From contig NZ_OOHN01000008.1 of the NCBI RefSeq assembly GCF_900323545.1, positions 515,941-579,940 of the forward strand: a DNA stretch of 64,000 nt, read 5' to 3'. The first letter of the stretch is position 1, and the number at the start of each line of letters is the position of its first letter. Both the position numbers and the translations under genes were made by a program. This stretch comes from Actinomyces sp. Marseille-P3109 (lineage in GTDB: Bacteria; Actinomycetota; Actinomycetes; Actinomycetales; Actinomycetaceae). The notes beneath the pieces were generated by a model. The model was not told where the DNA came from. It saw nothing but the letters and a program-made list of their open reading frames with translations, and searched no databases. Shown in pieces: positions 1-7,917 of the stretch.

Positions 1-386
1 CCTCCTGGATCACCGGAGGGCTGGCAACCATCATGGCGGTGGCCGCGGTCCTGCTCATCTCAACGACCATCAGGCTGTCTGCCATGTCCCGATCTCGACA
101 GACGGGCATCATGCGCCTGGTGGGCGCCTCGAACCTCTTCATCCAGCTGCCCTTCATTCTTGAAGGAGTGATTGCGGCCCTCACCGGAGCTGTCCTGGCC
201 GTGGTCACCCTGTGGGTGGGGGTCCGCTATGTCGTGGAGGGGTGGCTGGCCTCCTCGATCTCCTTCACGAGTGCCTTCATCACCACCAAGGACGTTCTCT
301 TCCTGTCTCCTTGGCTCATTCTGGCGGCCATCGCCTTGGCCGCCGTCTCATCCGCCTTCTCCTTGTCCAAGTACACGAGGGTCTGA
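1..386 (+). CDS. ftsX: FtsX cell-division permease-like protein, C-terminal part
   Basis: The reading frame is open from the window edge, so only the last 128 or so residues are present. They show the typical FtsX end: a membrane segment, a short cytoplasmic loop with MRLVGAS, then two more membrane segments. FtsX pairs with the ATPase FtsE and transmits a signal across the membrane to peptidoglycan hydrolases at the septum. The next gene begins 6 bases after the stop and encodes a secreted coiled-coil M23 hydrolase, the kind of partner FtsX activates. Family and context agree; the N-terminus and ftsE lie outside the window. Confidence 0.9.
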   Translation, partial: SWITGGLATIMAVAAVLLISTTIRLSAMSRSRQTGIMRLVGASNLFIQLPFILEGVIAALTGAVLAVVTLWVGVRYVVEGWLASSISFTSAFITTKDVLFLSPWLILAAIALAAVSSAFSLSKYTRV

Positions 387-392
387 TCTCAC

Positions 393-1709
393 ATGCTGTC
401 TCGTCCGTTCCTCCGCCACTCACGTCGACGTGCCGCGGTCTGCGCGCTCGCCGCCGTCAGCCTCGCCTTCTTCTACTCGAGTGACATCTCCCTGGCCGAT
501 GAGCGTGATGACGCAGTCGCGAACCAGAATGAGGCCGAGCGCAAGCAGCAGGAGGTCATCTCCTCCCTCGAGGGAGTCAGCGCCGACCTGGGGCAGGCGT
601 ACATCTCACTGCAGAATGCCCAGAACTCCTTGACTGCAGCAGAGACGGAGCTGACCAGTGCCGAGACGACCCTGTCTGAGAAGGAGCGCGAGAAGCAGAT
701 CGCCAGCGACCGCCTGACCACGGCGCAGACCAGTCTCGACACGGTCAAGCAGGAGTCCGACGCCTCGAAGAAGACCGCCTCAGAGACCTCTGACTCCGTG
801 GCGGAGATCGTGGTATCCACCTACCAGGGAGACAACTCGGTCACCTCGTGGAGCTACGTCCTCGCCTCGCAGGACGTCGAGGACCTCAACCAGCGTGCCT
901 CCGCCGTTGAGATCGGATCCGGGGTTCAGGAGGCCGTGCTCTCCGCCGCTGAGGTCGAGCGCGCCCAGAACGCCAACCGCGAGGCTCGGCAGAACGCCGC
1001 CACGACACGGGTCAGCACCCTCAAGACGGAGGCCGACGCCGCTGAGGCGGATGCCAAGACTGCTCGGGATACCGCGCAGACCAAGCGGGACGAGGTCGCC
1101 AAGCTGGCCGCTGACAAGCAGACAGCCGCTTCAGCGCTGGAGAGCCGAAAGAGCGATCTGCAGGCGCAGCTCGACCAGGCCAATGCGGACGCAGCCGCCG
1201 CCGCTGCTCGCGTCTCGGAGATCGACGCCGCCAACCGTGCCGCGGCCAGCGCGGGAACGATGCCATCGGTTCCCTCCAGCTCCATCGCCGCGGACTCCTT
1301 GGGAGACGGGTACATCGGTCACCCGATCACCGGCCGTCTGGAGGTGACCTCTCCCTTCGGCTACCGCGTCCACCCGGTGACCGGCACTGGAACCGGGCAC
1401 CAGGGCGTCGACTTCGCCGCGAGCGAGGGCACACCGCAGTACGCCGCGGTCTCCGGAGTGGCCACCTACTGGAACTCCGAGTCCTGCGGTACCGGCATCG
1501 ACATCAACGGTGGCATCATCGACGGCCACTCCTACGTCGTCACCCTGTGCCACCTCTCGGGACGGACCATCGCCGACGGCCAGTACGTCAACCGTGGCGA
1601 CGTCGTGGGGTCCACCGGATCGACCGGCTACGCCACCGGGCCGCACGTCCACTTCCAGGTGGCTCAGGACGGGGCCTACATCGACCCGATGTCGCTGCCC
1701 GGCTTCTAG
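393..1709 (+). CDS. Secreted coiled-coil M23 family peptidoglycan hydrolase, probable FtsEX partner
   Basis: A 438-residue protein. Residues 1-36 form an export signal (basic start, then a hydrophobic stretch). Residues 37 to about 290 are an Ala/Glu/Lys-rich coiled coil. The end is an M23/LytM domain with its zinc and catalytic residues visible: HQGVD (His336, Asp340) and HVH (His418, His420). This layout is that of EnvC and mycobacterial RipC, whose coiled coils are held and activated by FtsX, so cutting septal peptide cross-links is the likely job. The domain also contains two Cys residues in an insertion (SCGTG and LCHLSG) that could form a disulfide. Position directly after ftsX supports the assignment; direct partnership is inferred. 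Confidence 0.9.
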   Translation: MLSRPFLRHSRRRAAVCALAAVSLAFFYSSDISLADERDDAVANQNEAERKQQEVISSLEGVSADLGQAYISLQNAQNSLTAAETELTSAETTLSEKEREKQIASDRLTTAQTSLDTVKQESDASKKTASETSDSVAEIVVSTYQGDNSVTSWSYVLASQDVEDLNQRASAVEIGSGVQEAVLSAAEVERAQNANREARQNAATTRVSTLKTEADAAEADAKTARDTAQTKRDEVAKLAADKQTAASALESRKSDLQAQLDQANADAAAAAARVSEIDAANRAAASAGTMPSVPSSSIAADSLGDGYIGHPITGRLEVTSPFGYRVHPVTGTGTGHQGVDFAASEGTPQYAAVSGVATYWNSESCGTGIDINGGIIDGHSYVVTLCHLSGRTIADGQYVNRGDVVGSTGSTGYATGPHVHFQVAQDGAYIDPMSLPGF

Positions 1710-1875
1710 CGAGTCGTCCTTGACGGGCACCGTAGACTCCTGATCCTGCGCGTCATCGTTCCGCAGCGCGGCGCCGCGATCCGGCTGTGAGGCTGACTCG
1801 GGGCATGCCGGGGCACGCTCCGGGGAATCCTTATGCGGGCGCGCTCACACTCCGTACTCGTGAAAGGACAGGCCG

Positions 1876-2412
1876 ATGACTCCCGCCGGAAGATCTGCTC
1901 GGGCCACCAAGCCCACCGCCGGGCAGAAGGCCAAGGCCGCCTCCGACGCCCGCAAGACGGTGGCTCGTAACCGTAAGGCGGCTCACGACTACTTCATCGA
2001 GGACCGATATGAGGCAGGGCTGGTCCTCACCGGCACCGAGGTCAAGGCGTTGCGCATGGGACGCGCCTCGCTCACCGAGGCCTGGATCGAGATCGACCGC
2101 TATGGCGAGGCCTGGCTTCACGGCGCTCACATCCCCGAGTACCTGCAGGGCACGTGGAACAACCACTCCCCACGTCGCAAGCGCAAGCTGCTCCTGCACC
2201 GCAGCGAGCTCGAGCGTCTTAAGACCAGGGTGCAGGCCAAGGGCTACACCGTGGTCCCGCTGGAGCTGTACTTCATCGGTGGCCGCGCCAAGCTGGAGAT
2301 CGCCCTTGCCCGAGGCAAGCAGGACTGGGACAAGCGCCAGGCCCTGCGCGAGGCGCAGGACAAGAGGGAGGCTGCCCGGGCCATGGCCGCCGCCAACCGA
2401 CGTCGGGGCTGA
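1876..2412 (+). CDS. smpB: SsrA-binding protein SmpB
   Basis: A 178-residue protein with the SmpB core: [20 protein letters not shown] near the start, then [14 protein letters not shown], the [11 protein letters not shown] segment and a basic C-terminal tail that enters the ribosome's mRNA channel. It binds tmRNA and brings it to stalled ribosomes. An AAAGGA-type ribosome site lies just before the start. The tmRNA gene itself lies 1.3 kb downstream, past a reductase gene on the other strand. The N-terminus (about 25 residues, Lys/Ala rich) is longer than in E. coli SmpB, as is common in actinobacteria. Confidence 0.97.
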   Translation: MTPAGRSARATKPTAGQKAKAASDARKTVARNRKAAHDYFIEDRYEAGLVLTGTEVKALRMGRASLTEAWIEIDRYGEAWLHGAHIPEYLQGTWNNHSPRRKRKLLLHRSELERLKTRVQAKGYTVVPLELYFIGGRAKLEIALARGKQDWDKRQALREAQDKREAARAMAAANRRRG

Positions 2413-2475
2413 GGCCGCCGTGATCATCCGCACGGCTTGTATAGCCTGCGCGGCCCTCACTCGTGTCGTCCGGTC

Positions 2476-3462
2476 CTACCAGTGCTGGTGTACGTAGGGC
2501 CTGATGAGACGGTCGTAGAGCTCTCTCACCGCAGTGTGCATCTCCTGACTCAGCGGTGGCAGCTCGGCTGCACGGGCGTTGGAGCGTACCTGATTGAGAC
2601 TATGAGCGTCAGGCAGGATGCAGGTGATGCCCTCCTGATCCAGGAGCCACCGCAGGGCGACCTGGACCGGTGGAACATGCTCGGGGCCGAGCCGGCGGCA
2701 CAGGCCGGAGAACTCGTGGGCGGCTTGCATTCCCACCTCGTCGGGGACCACGGAGTAGATCCAGCCGGCGTCGAGGGCCGCCACTGATCCGGGCGGTGCG
2801 GGTGTACTACCACGACGACGGTTATGGGACAGCAGCCCATCAGGTAGCGGAACCCTCGCGATCATTGCGGTCCCGGACTCGCGCGCAGCGGGGAGAACTT
2901 CCTCCAGGGGCTTGTGCCGGAAGACGTTCACGATGATCTCCACGCTCGCGCAACCCAGGTGCCGGATCGCCTCGAGAGCCTCGGCGCAGGTGAGGACGCT
3001 CACTCCGTAGCAGCGTATCCGCTCGGTCTCGACCAGCTCGTCGAGGAGCTCCCACAGGTGCTGGCGTTGAAGTAGCTCGATGGGAGGAGCATGCAGATGG
3101 ACAATGTCGATGGTCTCGGTGCCGAGATTTTTCCGGGAGCGGTCGTTCCAGTGAAGAACAAGGTCTCGACTGAAGCCGTCGGTGGGATACGTCCTCTCTC
3201 CACTGCTCCTCCCCATCTTCGTGGCCACCGTGAGTCCGGTGCGAGGACGAGCGGAGAAGAACTCGCCGAGGAACCTCTCTGAGGCGCCGTTGTCATAGGC
3301 GTCGGCCGTATCGATGAAGGTGACCCCCGAGGCGCATGCTGCATCGAGATTGCTGAAGGCACGAGAAGGATCGACTTCGCTCAGATCAATGCCCAGTTGC
3401 CACGTACCAGTGCCGATGACTGGGATCTCGCGGCCCAGGGCGGGAAACAGGCGTGTGTCCAT
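2476..3462 (-). CDS. Aldo/keto reductase family oxidoreductase
   Basis: A 328-residue TIM-barrel NAD(P)H-dependent reductase. The catalytic tetrad can be placed: Asp and Tyr in DTADAYDNGASE, Lys in ATKMGR and His in VHLHAP. The start at 3462 has AAGGAGA six bases upstream; a longer frame to 3543 lacks such a site. The substrate cannot be told from sequence. It lies between smpB and ssrA and points against both, converging on smpB. The arrangement does not suggest a role in trans-translation; the gene is likely a simple neighbour. Confidence 0.88.
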   Translation of the reverse strand: MDTRLFPALGREIPVIGTGTWQLGIDLSEVDPSRAFSNLDAACASGVTFIDTADAYDNGASERFLGEFFSARPRTGLTVATKMGRSSGERTYPTDGFSRDLVLHWNDRSRKNLGTETIDIVHLHAPPIELLQRQHLWELLDELVETERIRCYGVSVLTCAEALEAIRHLGCASVEIIVNVFRHKPLEEVLPAARESGTAMIARVPLPDGLLSHNRRRGSTPAPPGSVAALDAGWIYSVVPDEVGMQAAHEFSGLCRRLGPEHVPPVQVALRWLLDQEGITCILPDAHSLNQVRSNARAAELPPLSQEMHTAVRELYDRLIRPYVHQHW

Positions 3463-3695
3463 GACACTCTCCTTGACGCTGTGCAGAGGAGGACCGAGGC
3501 CACCACGAGGTAACCGGCCTGTTCTGTCATGATATTCGTTCAAGTCGCTGACCCGCCATCGCCGCAGTTGAGCAGCTCGCCGAGACGCCGTGTGGCGCAG
3601 TCCTCCGACACTGGTCGTCCTCTTCCTGCTAGACTTGTGTGGCCCGTTGAGGGCGTGTTCCGGGAGGCCTCAGGGCTGCCGGTGACAACTGCACA

Positions 3696-4063
3696 GGGGA
3701 TGATCGGTTTCGACGACGGTCGTAGGTTCAGGAGAAGCGGGTCGAGGATGCGCAGTCATCTCGTCAACGCTCTGCGCGAACCAATAGGTGCCGATAACAC
3801 TCGCACCGACTTCGCCCTCGCCGCCTGAGCGAGCCTCGAAGTCCGTCAGCCCGGGGAGCGCTTCCGCCCCGGTTCCTGGCGTCATCTAGGGAGCCACTGC
3901 TGAGATCCCGTGTCGGTAGGGTTCTTGGGACTTTTCATCGACTGAGCCCGTCGGCGTCCTTGCTCGCGTGAGATGCCGGGGCTGAGAAAAACGCTAGCGA
4001 GCTGCACCCGGAGAAGTCCTGTTGTGCGCCCGTCGGACGGGGGTTCGATTCCCCCCATCTCCA
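3696..4063 (+). ncRNA. ssrA: Transfer-messenger RNA (tmRNA)
   Basis: The 5' end GGGGATGATCGGTTTCGACG is the tmRNA signature, and its first seven bases pair with CATCTCC at 4056-4062 to form the acceptor stem, followed by discriminator A. The T arm GGGGGTTCGATTCCCCC is at the 3' end. The tag frame starts at GCC 3790 and reads ADNTRTDFALAA, stopping at TGA 3826-3828. CCA is not encoded; CTT follows instead. A possible TGnTAGACT promoter element lies near 3627-3635. The 3' end is the insertion site of the element at 4061-13860, so the RNA now runs directly into foreign DNA. Its probable terminator lies 9.8 kb away at 13872. Confidence 0.96.
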
Positions 4064-5634
4064 CTTGAGGGGGAAGTGTCGAACTCGTGCTTTCGGGCAT
4101 ACATTCGCACTTCCTCCGCTCTGTCACCGCTGAGAAGGGCCTCTTCCAGGTCCTCGAGCTCGATGTGCTTCTCGCTGTCGTAGTAGTAGGACACGATGAT
4201 GATCTGGTTCGGCCCGACGAAGACCTTGTCGACGAAGTAGTCGAACAGCTGATCGCGTGTGTCGACGGTGTCGATCGTAGCTTCGGCGAACCTCTTGTAG
4301 AACGATCCGATTGAGACCTCGTCCTCGAAGAGGGTTGCCTTGACACGCTCGGTCTGGATCGCGGCGTCGAGTTCTTGTTTCTGGGCCTCCAGGGCGTTCA
4401 TGGCCTCAGCGGTCGACGCGTTGAAGATCCCCTGGGCGATCGCCTTGACGAAGTTGGCGAGCTTGGCCTCGATGTCCCTCCTGCGGGCCTCCAGCGCATT
4501 GAGGACCTCATCGCCGCGTTCGTGGGTCTTGCGGTAGTGGTCGGCTAGGTCGACAGCCAGCGAGGCCAGCATTTCAGGCTGATGGAGGAAGGACTCGATG
4601 ATCTCTATGACGCGGGTCTCGATCTCGTCCTTGCGCAACGTCTTGGCTGAGCACTTCTTCTTGCGCTGATTGAGGCAGTAGTAGTAGCGGTAGGTTCGGC
4701 CTGTCTTGGATGTGCCGCTCACGCCCTCCATCGATTCGCCGCACGTCAGACAGTACATGCGCCCCGTGAGCCAGTAGACGGGCGCTTCCTCGCCCTGGGC
4801 GGCCAGTTCGGCCTTTGTCTTGGCCCCGCAACGCTTGTTGATTGCGAACCTGCGCTGGACCTGCTCGAAGACGTCGTCGGCGACGAGGCGGGGCATGCCG
4901 TCCTCGATGACGTGCTCCCCGAAGGAGTACTCGCCGATGTAGGCGCGGTTCTTCAGAAGCTTGTTCAGGTTCTTGGGTGTGAACTGGTATCCACGGATCG
5001 TGCGGATGCCCTGGGCGTTCAGACGATCCGCGATCTTCTGCATTGAGACGCCGTGGGCGTAGTCGTCGAAGATCTGGGTGACGATGGGCGCGGTCTCCGG
5101 GTCCGCTACGTACCGTTTGTCGGAGCCCACGGAGAAGCCGAAGATCTTGTGGCCGTTGCTCAGCGCCCGCTCGGCGTTATACCGCTGGCCTCGTCGGATG
5201 TTGGCTGAGAGCTGGAGCGAGTAGTACTCGGCGAAGGCGTCCGCTACTCCCTCCATGAGAACCGAGTCGGGTGAGTCGGTGGGGGAGATTCCCTCGATGT
5301 AGTGCACACGGGCACCGGCCTTGCGGATTGTCTGCTTGACCAGGATCAGCTCGGTGCGTTTGCGTGCCAGACGGTCGTTCTTCCACACCGCGACGTAGGC
5401 GGGCTTGATCTTCGGGAGCTCGCGCAGCATGAGCTGGTAGCCGGGCCGGTCGGCGTTGGTGCCGGTCTTGGCTGCGTCTTCGTACTCGTTCACGACGACG
5501 AGACTCTGTGACTTCGCCCACTGGTGGACCATCTCGCGCTGCTGCTCGATAGAGGCCTCGTTCTGGGAAGAGGAGGAGTACCGGTAGTACGCAACGACCA
5601 TCTGATTGTCGTTGTACGGGGGCATAGGCCTCAC
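3994..5634 (-). CDS. Large serine recombinase (element integrase)
   Basis: A 546-residue integrase of the resolvase/recombinase family. The catalytic domain begins YYRYSSSSQNEASIEQQ with the active serine, followed by the DRLARKRTE helix, the Recombinase domain, a zinc ribbon (CLTCG and YYCLNQRKKKC) and a coiled coil (about residues 365-430). It starts with GTG after GAGGAGG. The frame does not end inside the element: residues 526-546 are encoded by the antisense strand of host ssrA. In the circular element the same frame would continue for 22 other residues after Gly525 and end VALSA. The integrated version is therefore a host-element fusion. Confidence 0.93.
   Translation of the reverse strand: MRPMPPYNDNQMVVAYYRYSSSSQNEASIEQQREMVHQWAKSQSLVVVNEYEDAAKTGTNADRPGYQLMLRELPKIKPAYVAVWKNDRLARKRTELILVKQTIRKAGARVHYIEGISPTDSPDSVLMEGVADAFAEYYSLQLSANIRRGQRYNAERALSNGHKIFGFSVGSDKRYVADPETAPIVTQIFDDYAHGVSMQKIADRLNAQGIRTIRGYQFTPKNLNKLLKNRAYIGEYSFGEHVIEDGMPRLVADDVFEQVQRRFAINKRCGAKTKAELAAQGEEAPVYWLTGRMYCLTCGESMEGVSGTSKTGRTYRYYYCLNQRKKKCSAKTLRKDEIETRVIEIIESFLHQPEMLASLAVDLADHYRKTHERGDEVLNALEARRRDIEAKLANFVKAIAQGIFNASTAEAMNALEAQKQELDAAIQTERVKATLFEDEVSIGSFYKRFAEATIDTVDTRDQLFDYFVDKVFVGPNQIIIVSYYYDSEKHIELEDLEEALLSGDRAEEVRMYARKHEFDTSPSSGDGGNRTPVRRAHNRTSPGAAR
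4061..4086. other. attL: ssrA-proximal junction with one attP arm
   Basis: The core CCAC is where the tmRNA acceptor stem ends; the element arm GTGTCGAACTC follows at 4076-4086. The arm is the inverted partner of the one at the right end. In the rebuilt attP the two arms are separated by 29 bases, with the shared core close to the centre. Confidence 0.75.
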
Positions 5635-5833
5635 GATTTTCCTCCTCGTCCAGTCTCATCAACGATCCTACGGCGTGATCGTCACACTGAAGGTCAGGCC
5701 GGCCATGGGGTGGGAGCAGGGGGCTGTCGCGACGGCCCGAGGTTGGCAATAGAGGTGGTCGGGCTGTTCCCGTGAGTGTTCTTACCGAGACTGGAGTATC
5801 GCAGCCCGGCCTCCCCTTACTTGGGAGGTTCCA

Positions 5834-6381
5834 ATGTCAATGAAAACCGATGCTCAGCCCGCTGTGTGGCTCGGATGCTTGAGCTGCAACAACAGCGGCC
5901 ACCTGGTCGGCCGCTGGTTCCCCTGCGACATGATCGAAGAGGTTACCCTCGCCGAGGTCCACGGAGGCCAGGAGTATGTATACCCAGGCTGCGAAGAGGT
6001 GCTCGCGCTCGACTCTGAGTACCTCCCACGTGGCGTCAGTAAGATCTCGCAGCCGCGGGCGGCTGCCTGGGGTGAGATCTTCGTCGACGTCGGAAGTGAC
6101 CGCTGGGAGGAGCTTCTCGCCTGGTACGAGAACTGCTCACCTTCCCTGGACGTTAACGGCGTGCCGTCGGCCAGCGAGTTCGAGGAGAGGCCGATCAGGG
6201 CTGCTGGGACTCATTCCGTGAGTTCGTGGAGTCCCGGGCCGACGACTGCGGCGTGTTCTACCAGTGGCCGGAGGACGCTGTCCGGCACTTCGACTGGGAC
6301 AAGTACGAGCGCGACTGCCGGCACGACTTCACCGTTGTCGATGCCCCTTGCGGCGGGGTCTTCGTCTTCCACAACCTGTAG
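5834..6381 (+). pseudogene. Hypothetical protein split by a 2-base frameshift
   Basis: GGGAGG precedes ATG 5834. The first 118 codons read MSMKTDAQPAVWLGCLSC and so on, acidic and Trp-rich. At GAGGAGAGG (6182-6190) the frame moves: without two bases, codons continue EEADQGCWDSFREFVESRAD and end FVFHNL at 6379-6381, with amino-acid content like the first half. The original product would be about 182 residues. The unmodified frame runs on into low-complexity Ser/Thr-rich sequence, typical of a wrong frame. I do not recognise the family. The extra AG lies in an AG repeat, so slippage or a sequencing error is possible. It diverges from the integrase gene. Confidence 0.7.
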
Positions 6382-6396
6382 AGGAGGGGTGTCGTT

Positions 6397-6636
6397 GTGA
6401 GTGTGGAGTCGAATGCGTGCGACCATGTCGCACGGTTCAGATGGCACGTGGGTGACCCCAGCATGTCGCTGGGGGAGGCGGAGCTGCGCGACTTGGCGGC
6501 ACTGCGTGACGCTGTGGATGTGGCGATCGCTGTCCGCGTGCGTGAGCTTGTCCAGTTCGGGGCAATGAGCTGGAGCGCCGTGGCCTCATCACTGAGTCCG
6601 GGTCCGGCAGTCCTTCAGCGTCTCTACGGGCGCTGA
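6397..6636 (+). CDS. Small hypothetical protein
   Basis: A 79-residue soluble protein with GTG start and GAGGAGGGG seven bases upstream; it follows the frameshifted gene after 15 bases and probably shares its transcript. The middle (ELRDLAALRDAVDVAIAVRVREL) is a plausible helix, followed by FGAMSWSAVASSL, which could be a helix-turn-helix-like segment, but this is only an impression. Its 3' end overlaps that of the convergent XRE regulator gene by 13 bases. No family recognised. Confidence 0.6.
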   Translation: MSVESNACDHVARFRWHVGDPSMSLGEAELRDLAALRDAVDVAIAVRVRELVQFGAMSWSAVASSLSPGPAVLQRLYGR

Positions 6637-6893
6637 GCCAGCCCTTCGGAGGGCGTGCTGGCCAGCAGGTCCAGGGCGTCGATCCCAAGTTCCTGGGCCA
6701 AGGCGTCAACGGAGTCGAGCGTCATGTTGCGCTCCGCCCGCTCGATGCCGCCCAGGTATCGGGCTGTCACCCCAAGCTGCTCAGCCAGGTCCTCCTGCGT
6801 GAGCCGACGGCGACGACGCTCGGCGCGCAGATTTGCACCAAGCCGTTGCCTCAACGATGTCGCCACGTCCCCATCGTGAGAGGCGGAATCCAT
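6624..6893 (-). CDS. XRE-family helix-turn-helix regulator
   Basis: An 89-residue protein from ATG 6893. The HTH is clear: LGANLRAERRRRRLTQEDLA followed by EQLGVTARYLGGIERAERNM, as in Cro/C1-type repressors; a short Leu-rich tail may mediate dimer formation. A longer frame to a TTG at 6959 exists, but it would translate the large palindrome at 6902-6936, which more likely is this protein's operator. It diverges from the lipoprotein gene at 6978, so it probably controls that gene and itself. Function in element maintenance or cargo control is inferred. Confidence 0.85.
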   Translation of the reverse strand: MDSASHDGDVATSLRQRLGANLRAERRRRRLTQEDLAEQLGVTARYLGGIERAERNMTLDSVDALAQELGIDALDLLASTPSEGLAQRP

Positions 6894-6901
6894 CGATTCC
6901 A

Positions 6902-6936
6902 GGAACTCATCGCTTCCACTGGAAGCGATGAGTTCC
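6902..6936. promoter_or_regulatory. 16-bp inverted repeat, probable XRE operator
   Basis: Arms GGAACTCATCGCTTCC (6902-6917) and GGAAGCGATGAGTTCC (6921-6936) are perfect complements around a 3-base centre. The site lies between the divergent starts of the XRE gene (6893) and lipoprotein gene (6978). Length and position fit a dimer or tetramer operator controlling both. Confidence 0.7.
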
Positions 6937-6977
6937 GTATGATCGTGCTGAACCACCAACCGAATCGAGGTATCCCT

Positions 6978-7877
6978 GTGTCCTGCCCCTCCAGAACCGT
7001 CCTGGCGTTTGTCCTGCTTGCAGGCGCTGTGTCACTCGCCGGGTGCTCAGCCGCCACCGCCCCGTCCGGCAGTGCCTCAGGCGGTGCGAGTAGTCCGTCA
7101 GCCCAGGTTTACGAGTTCGCCTCGTTGAGCAACTTCGTCTCCAAGGGCGCAGCGACCGCCCAGGTGCCTCAGGGACTTATCGACGTCGTCACCAAGGACG
7201 GCAATCAGGTCCCAGTCACCGGCGTCACCTTCACCGCACACAAGCTCGACTCATCGAGTATGTGCGCTGTCGATGGCGCGGTTACCTACGCGAGCGGCGG
7301 CGAGGCCGTCGCATCAGTGCCCGAGCAGACCAAGGAGCAGCAGGCGACGAAGAGGGCCAAGAACGTCGACGAACAGCTGCGCGAGGAGTTCGGAGGCGCC
7401 ACCGAGGACGAGATCCGTAAGGATGTCAAGGAGGAACTCGGAGATGCTGCCAGTGAGGCAGATATCGATCGAGAGACCAAGGACCGCGCCTCTGATCTCA
7501 GCACCCGTCGGGCCGAGCTCGAGCAGGAAGGCACGGGAAGCAGCGAGGAGAAGACGCCCGCCCAGAACGTGGCCGCCTTCCTGTTCCCAGGGAAGACGGA
7601 CTCCTTTGACAACAAAGAGCTTAACGAATCCAACCCCGAGAAGGGCCTGTACATGACTTCCACGAGCAGCTTCACCATCGTGAAGTCCTGCGCTTCGAGT
7701 TTCGATGACGCATCGGCATCCACCGATATGACTTTCCAGATGTACGACGGCAAGCACCGCGACGGTATCGCCGAGGTCGGCATCACCGTGATGCAGGACG
7801 GCACCATCGGATTTGTCAACAACAAGACCAAGAAGTACGAGCGAGACACCTCAGGCAACTGGCTCAAGAAGAAGTAG
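6978..7877 (+). CDS. Putative lipoprotein of unknown function
   Basis: GTG start at 6978 with GAGG seven bases upstream gives 299 residues. The N-terminus SRTVLAFVLLAGAVSLAGC is a lipoprotein signal with lipobox LAGC, then a Ser/Ala/Gly linker. The middle (about 110-210) is highly charged and helical (EEFGGATEDEIRKDVKEEL and neighbours); the C-terminus looks beta-rich (TFQMYDGKHRDGIAEVGITV). The protein should be anchored outside the membrane. The next gene, 40 bases on, encodes a membrane protein, so the two may form one surface unit under the XRE regulator. I do not recognise either family; surface exclusion or adhesion would be guesses. Confidence 0.75.
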   Translation: MSCPSRTVLAFVLLAGAVSLAGCSAATAPSGSASGGASSPSAQVYEFASLSNFVSKGAATAQVPQGLIDVVTKDGNQVPVTGVTFTAHKLDSSSMCAVDGAVTYASGGEAVASVPEQTKEQQATKRAKNVDEQLREEFGGATEDEIRKDVKEELGDAASEADIDRETKDRASDLSTRRAELEQEGTGSSEEKTPAQNVAAFLFPGKTDSFDNKELNESNPEKGLYMTSTSSFTIVKSCASSFDDASASTDMTFQMYDGKHRDGIAEVGITVMQDGTIGFVNNKTKKYERDTSGNWLKKK

Positions 7878-7917
7878 GCTCAACTGGCCCTCGAGGCGCC
7901 CGCGAGGAGAGACGTAG

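Noticed and set aside
3529-3828. Plus-strand 99-codon frame ending ADNTRTDFALAA
   Set aside because: Only the last 12 codons are translated, as the tmRNA tag; the rest is structural RNA.
3882-4346. Minus-strand frame with EMGGIEPPSDG
   Set aside because: This is the well-known false protein made by reading the T arm of tRNA or tmRNA backwards; here it is the ssrA 3' end.
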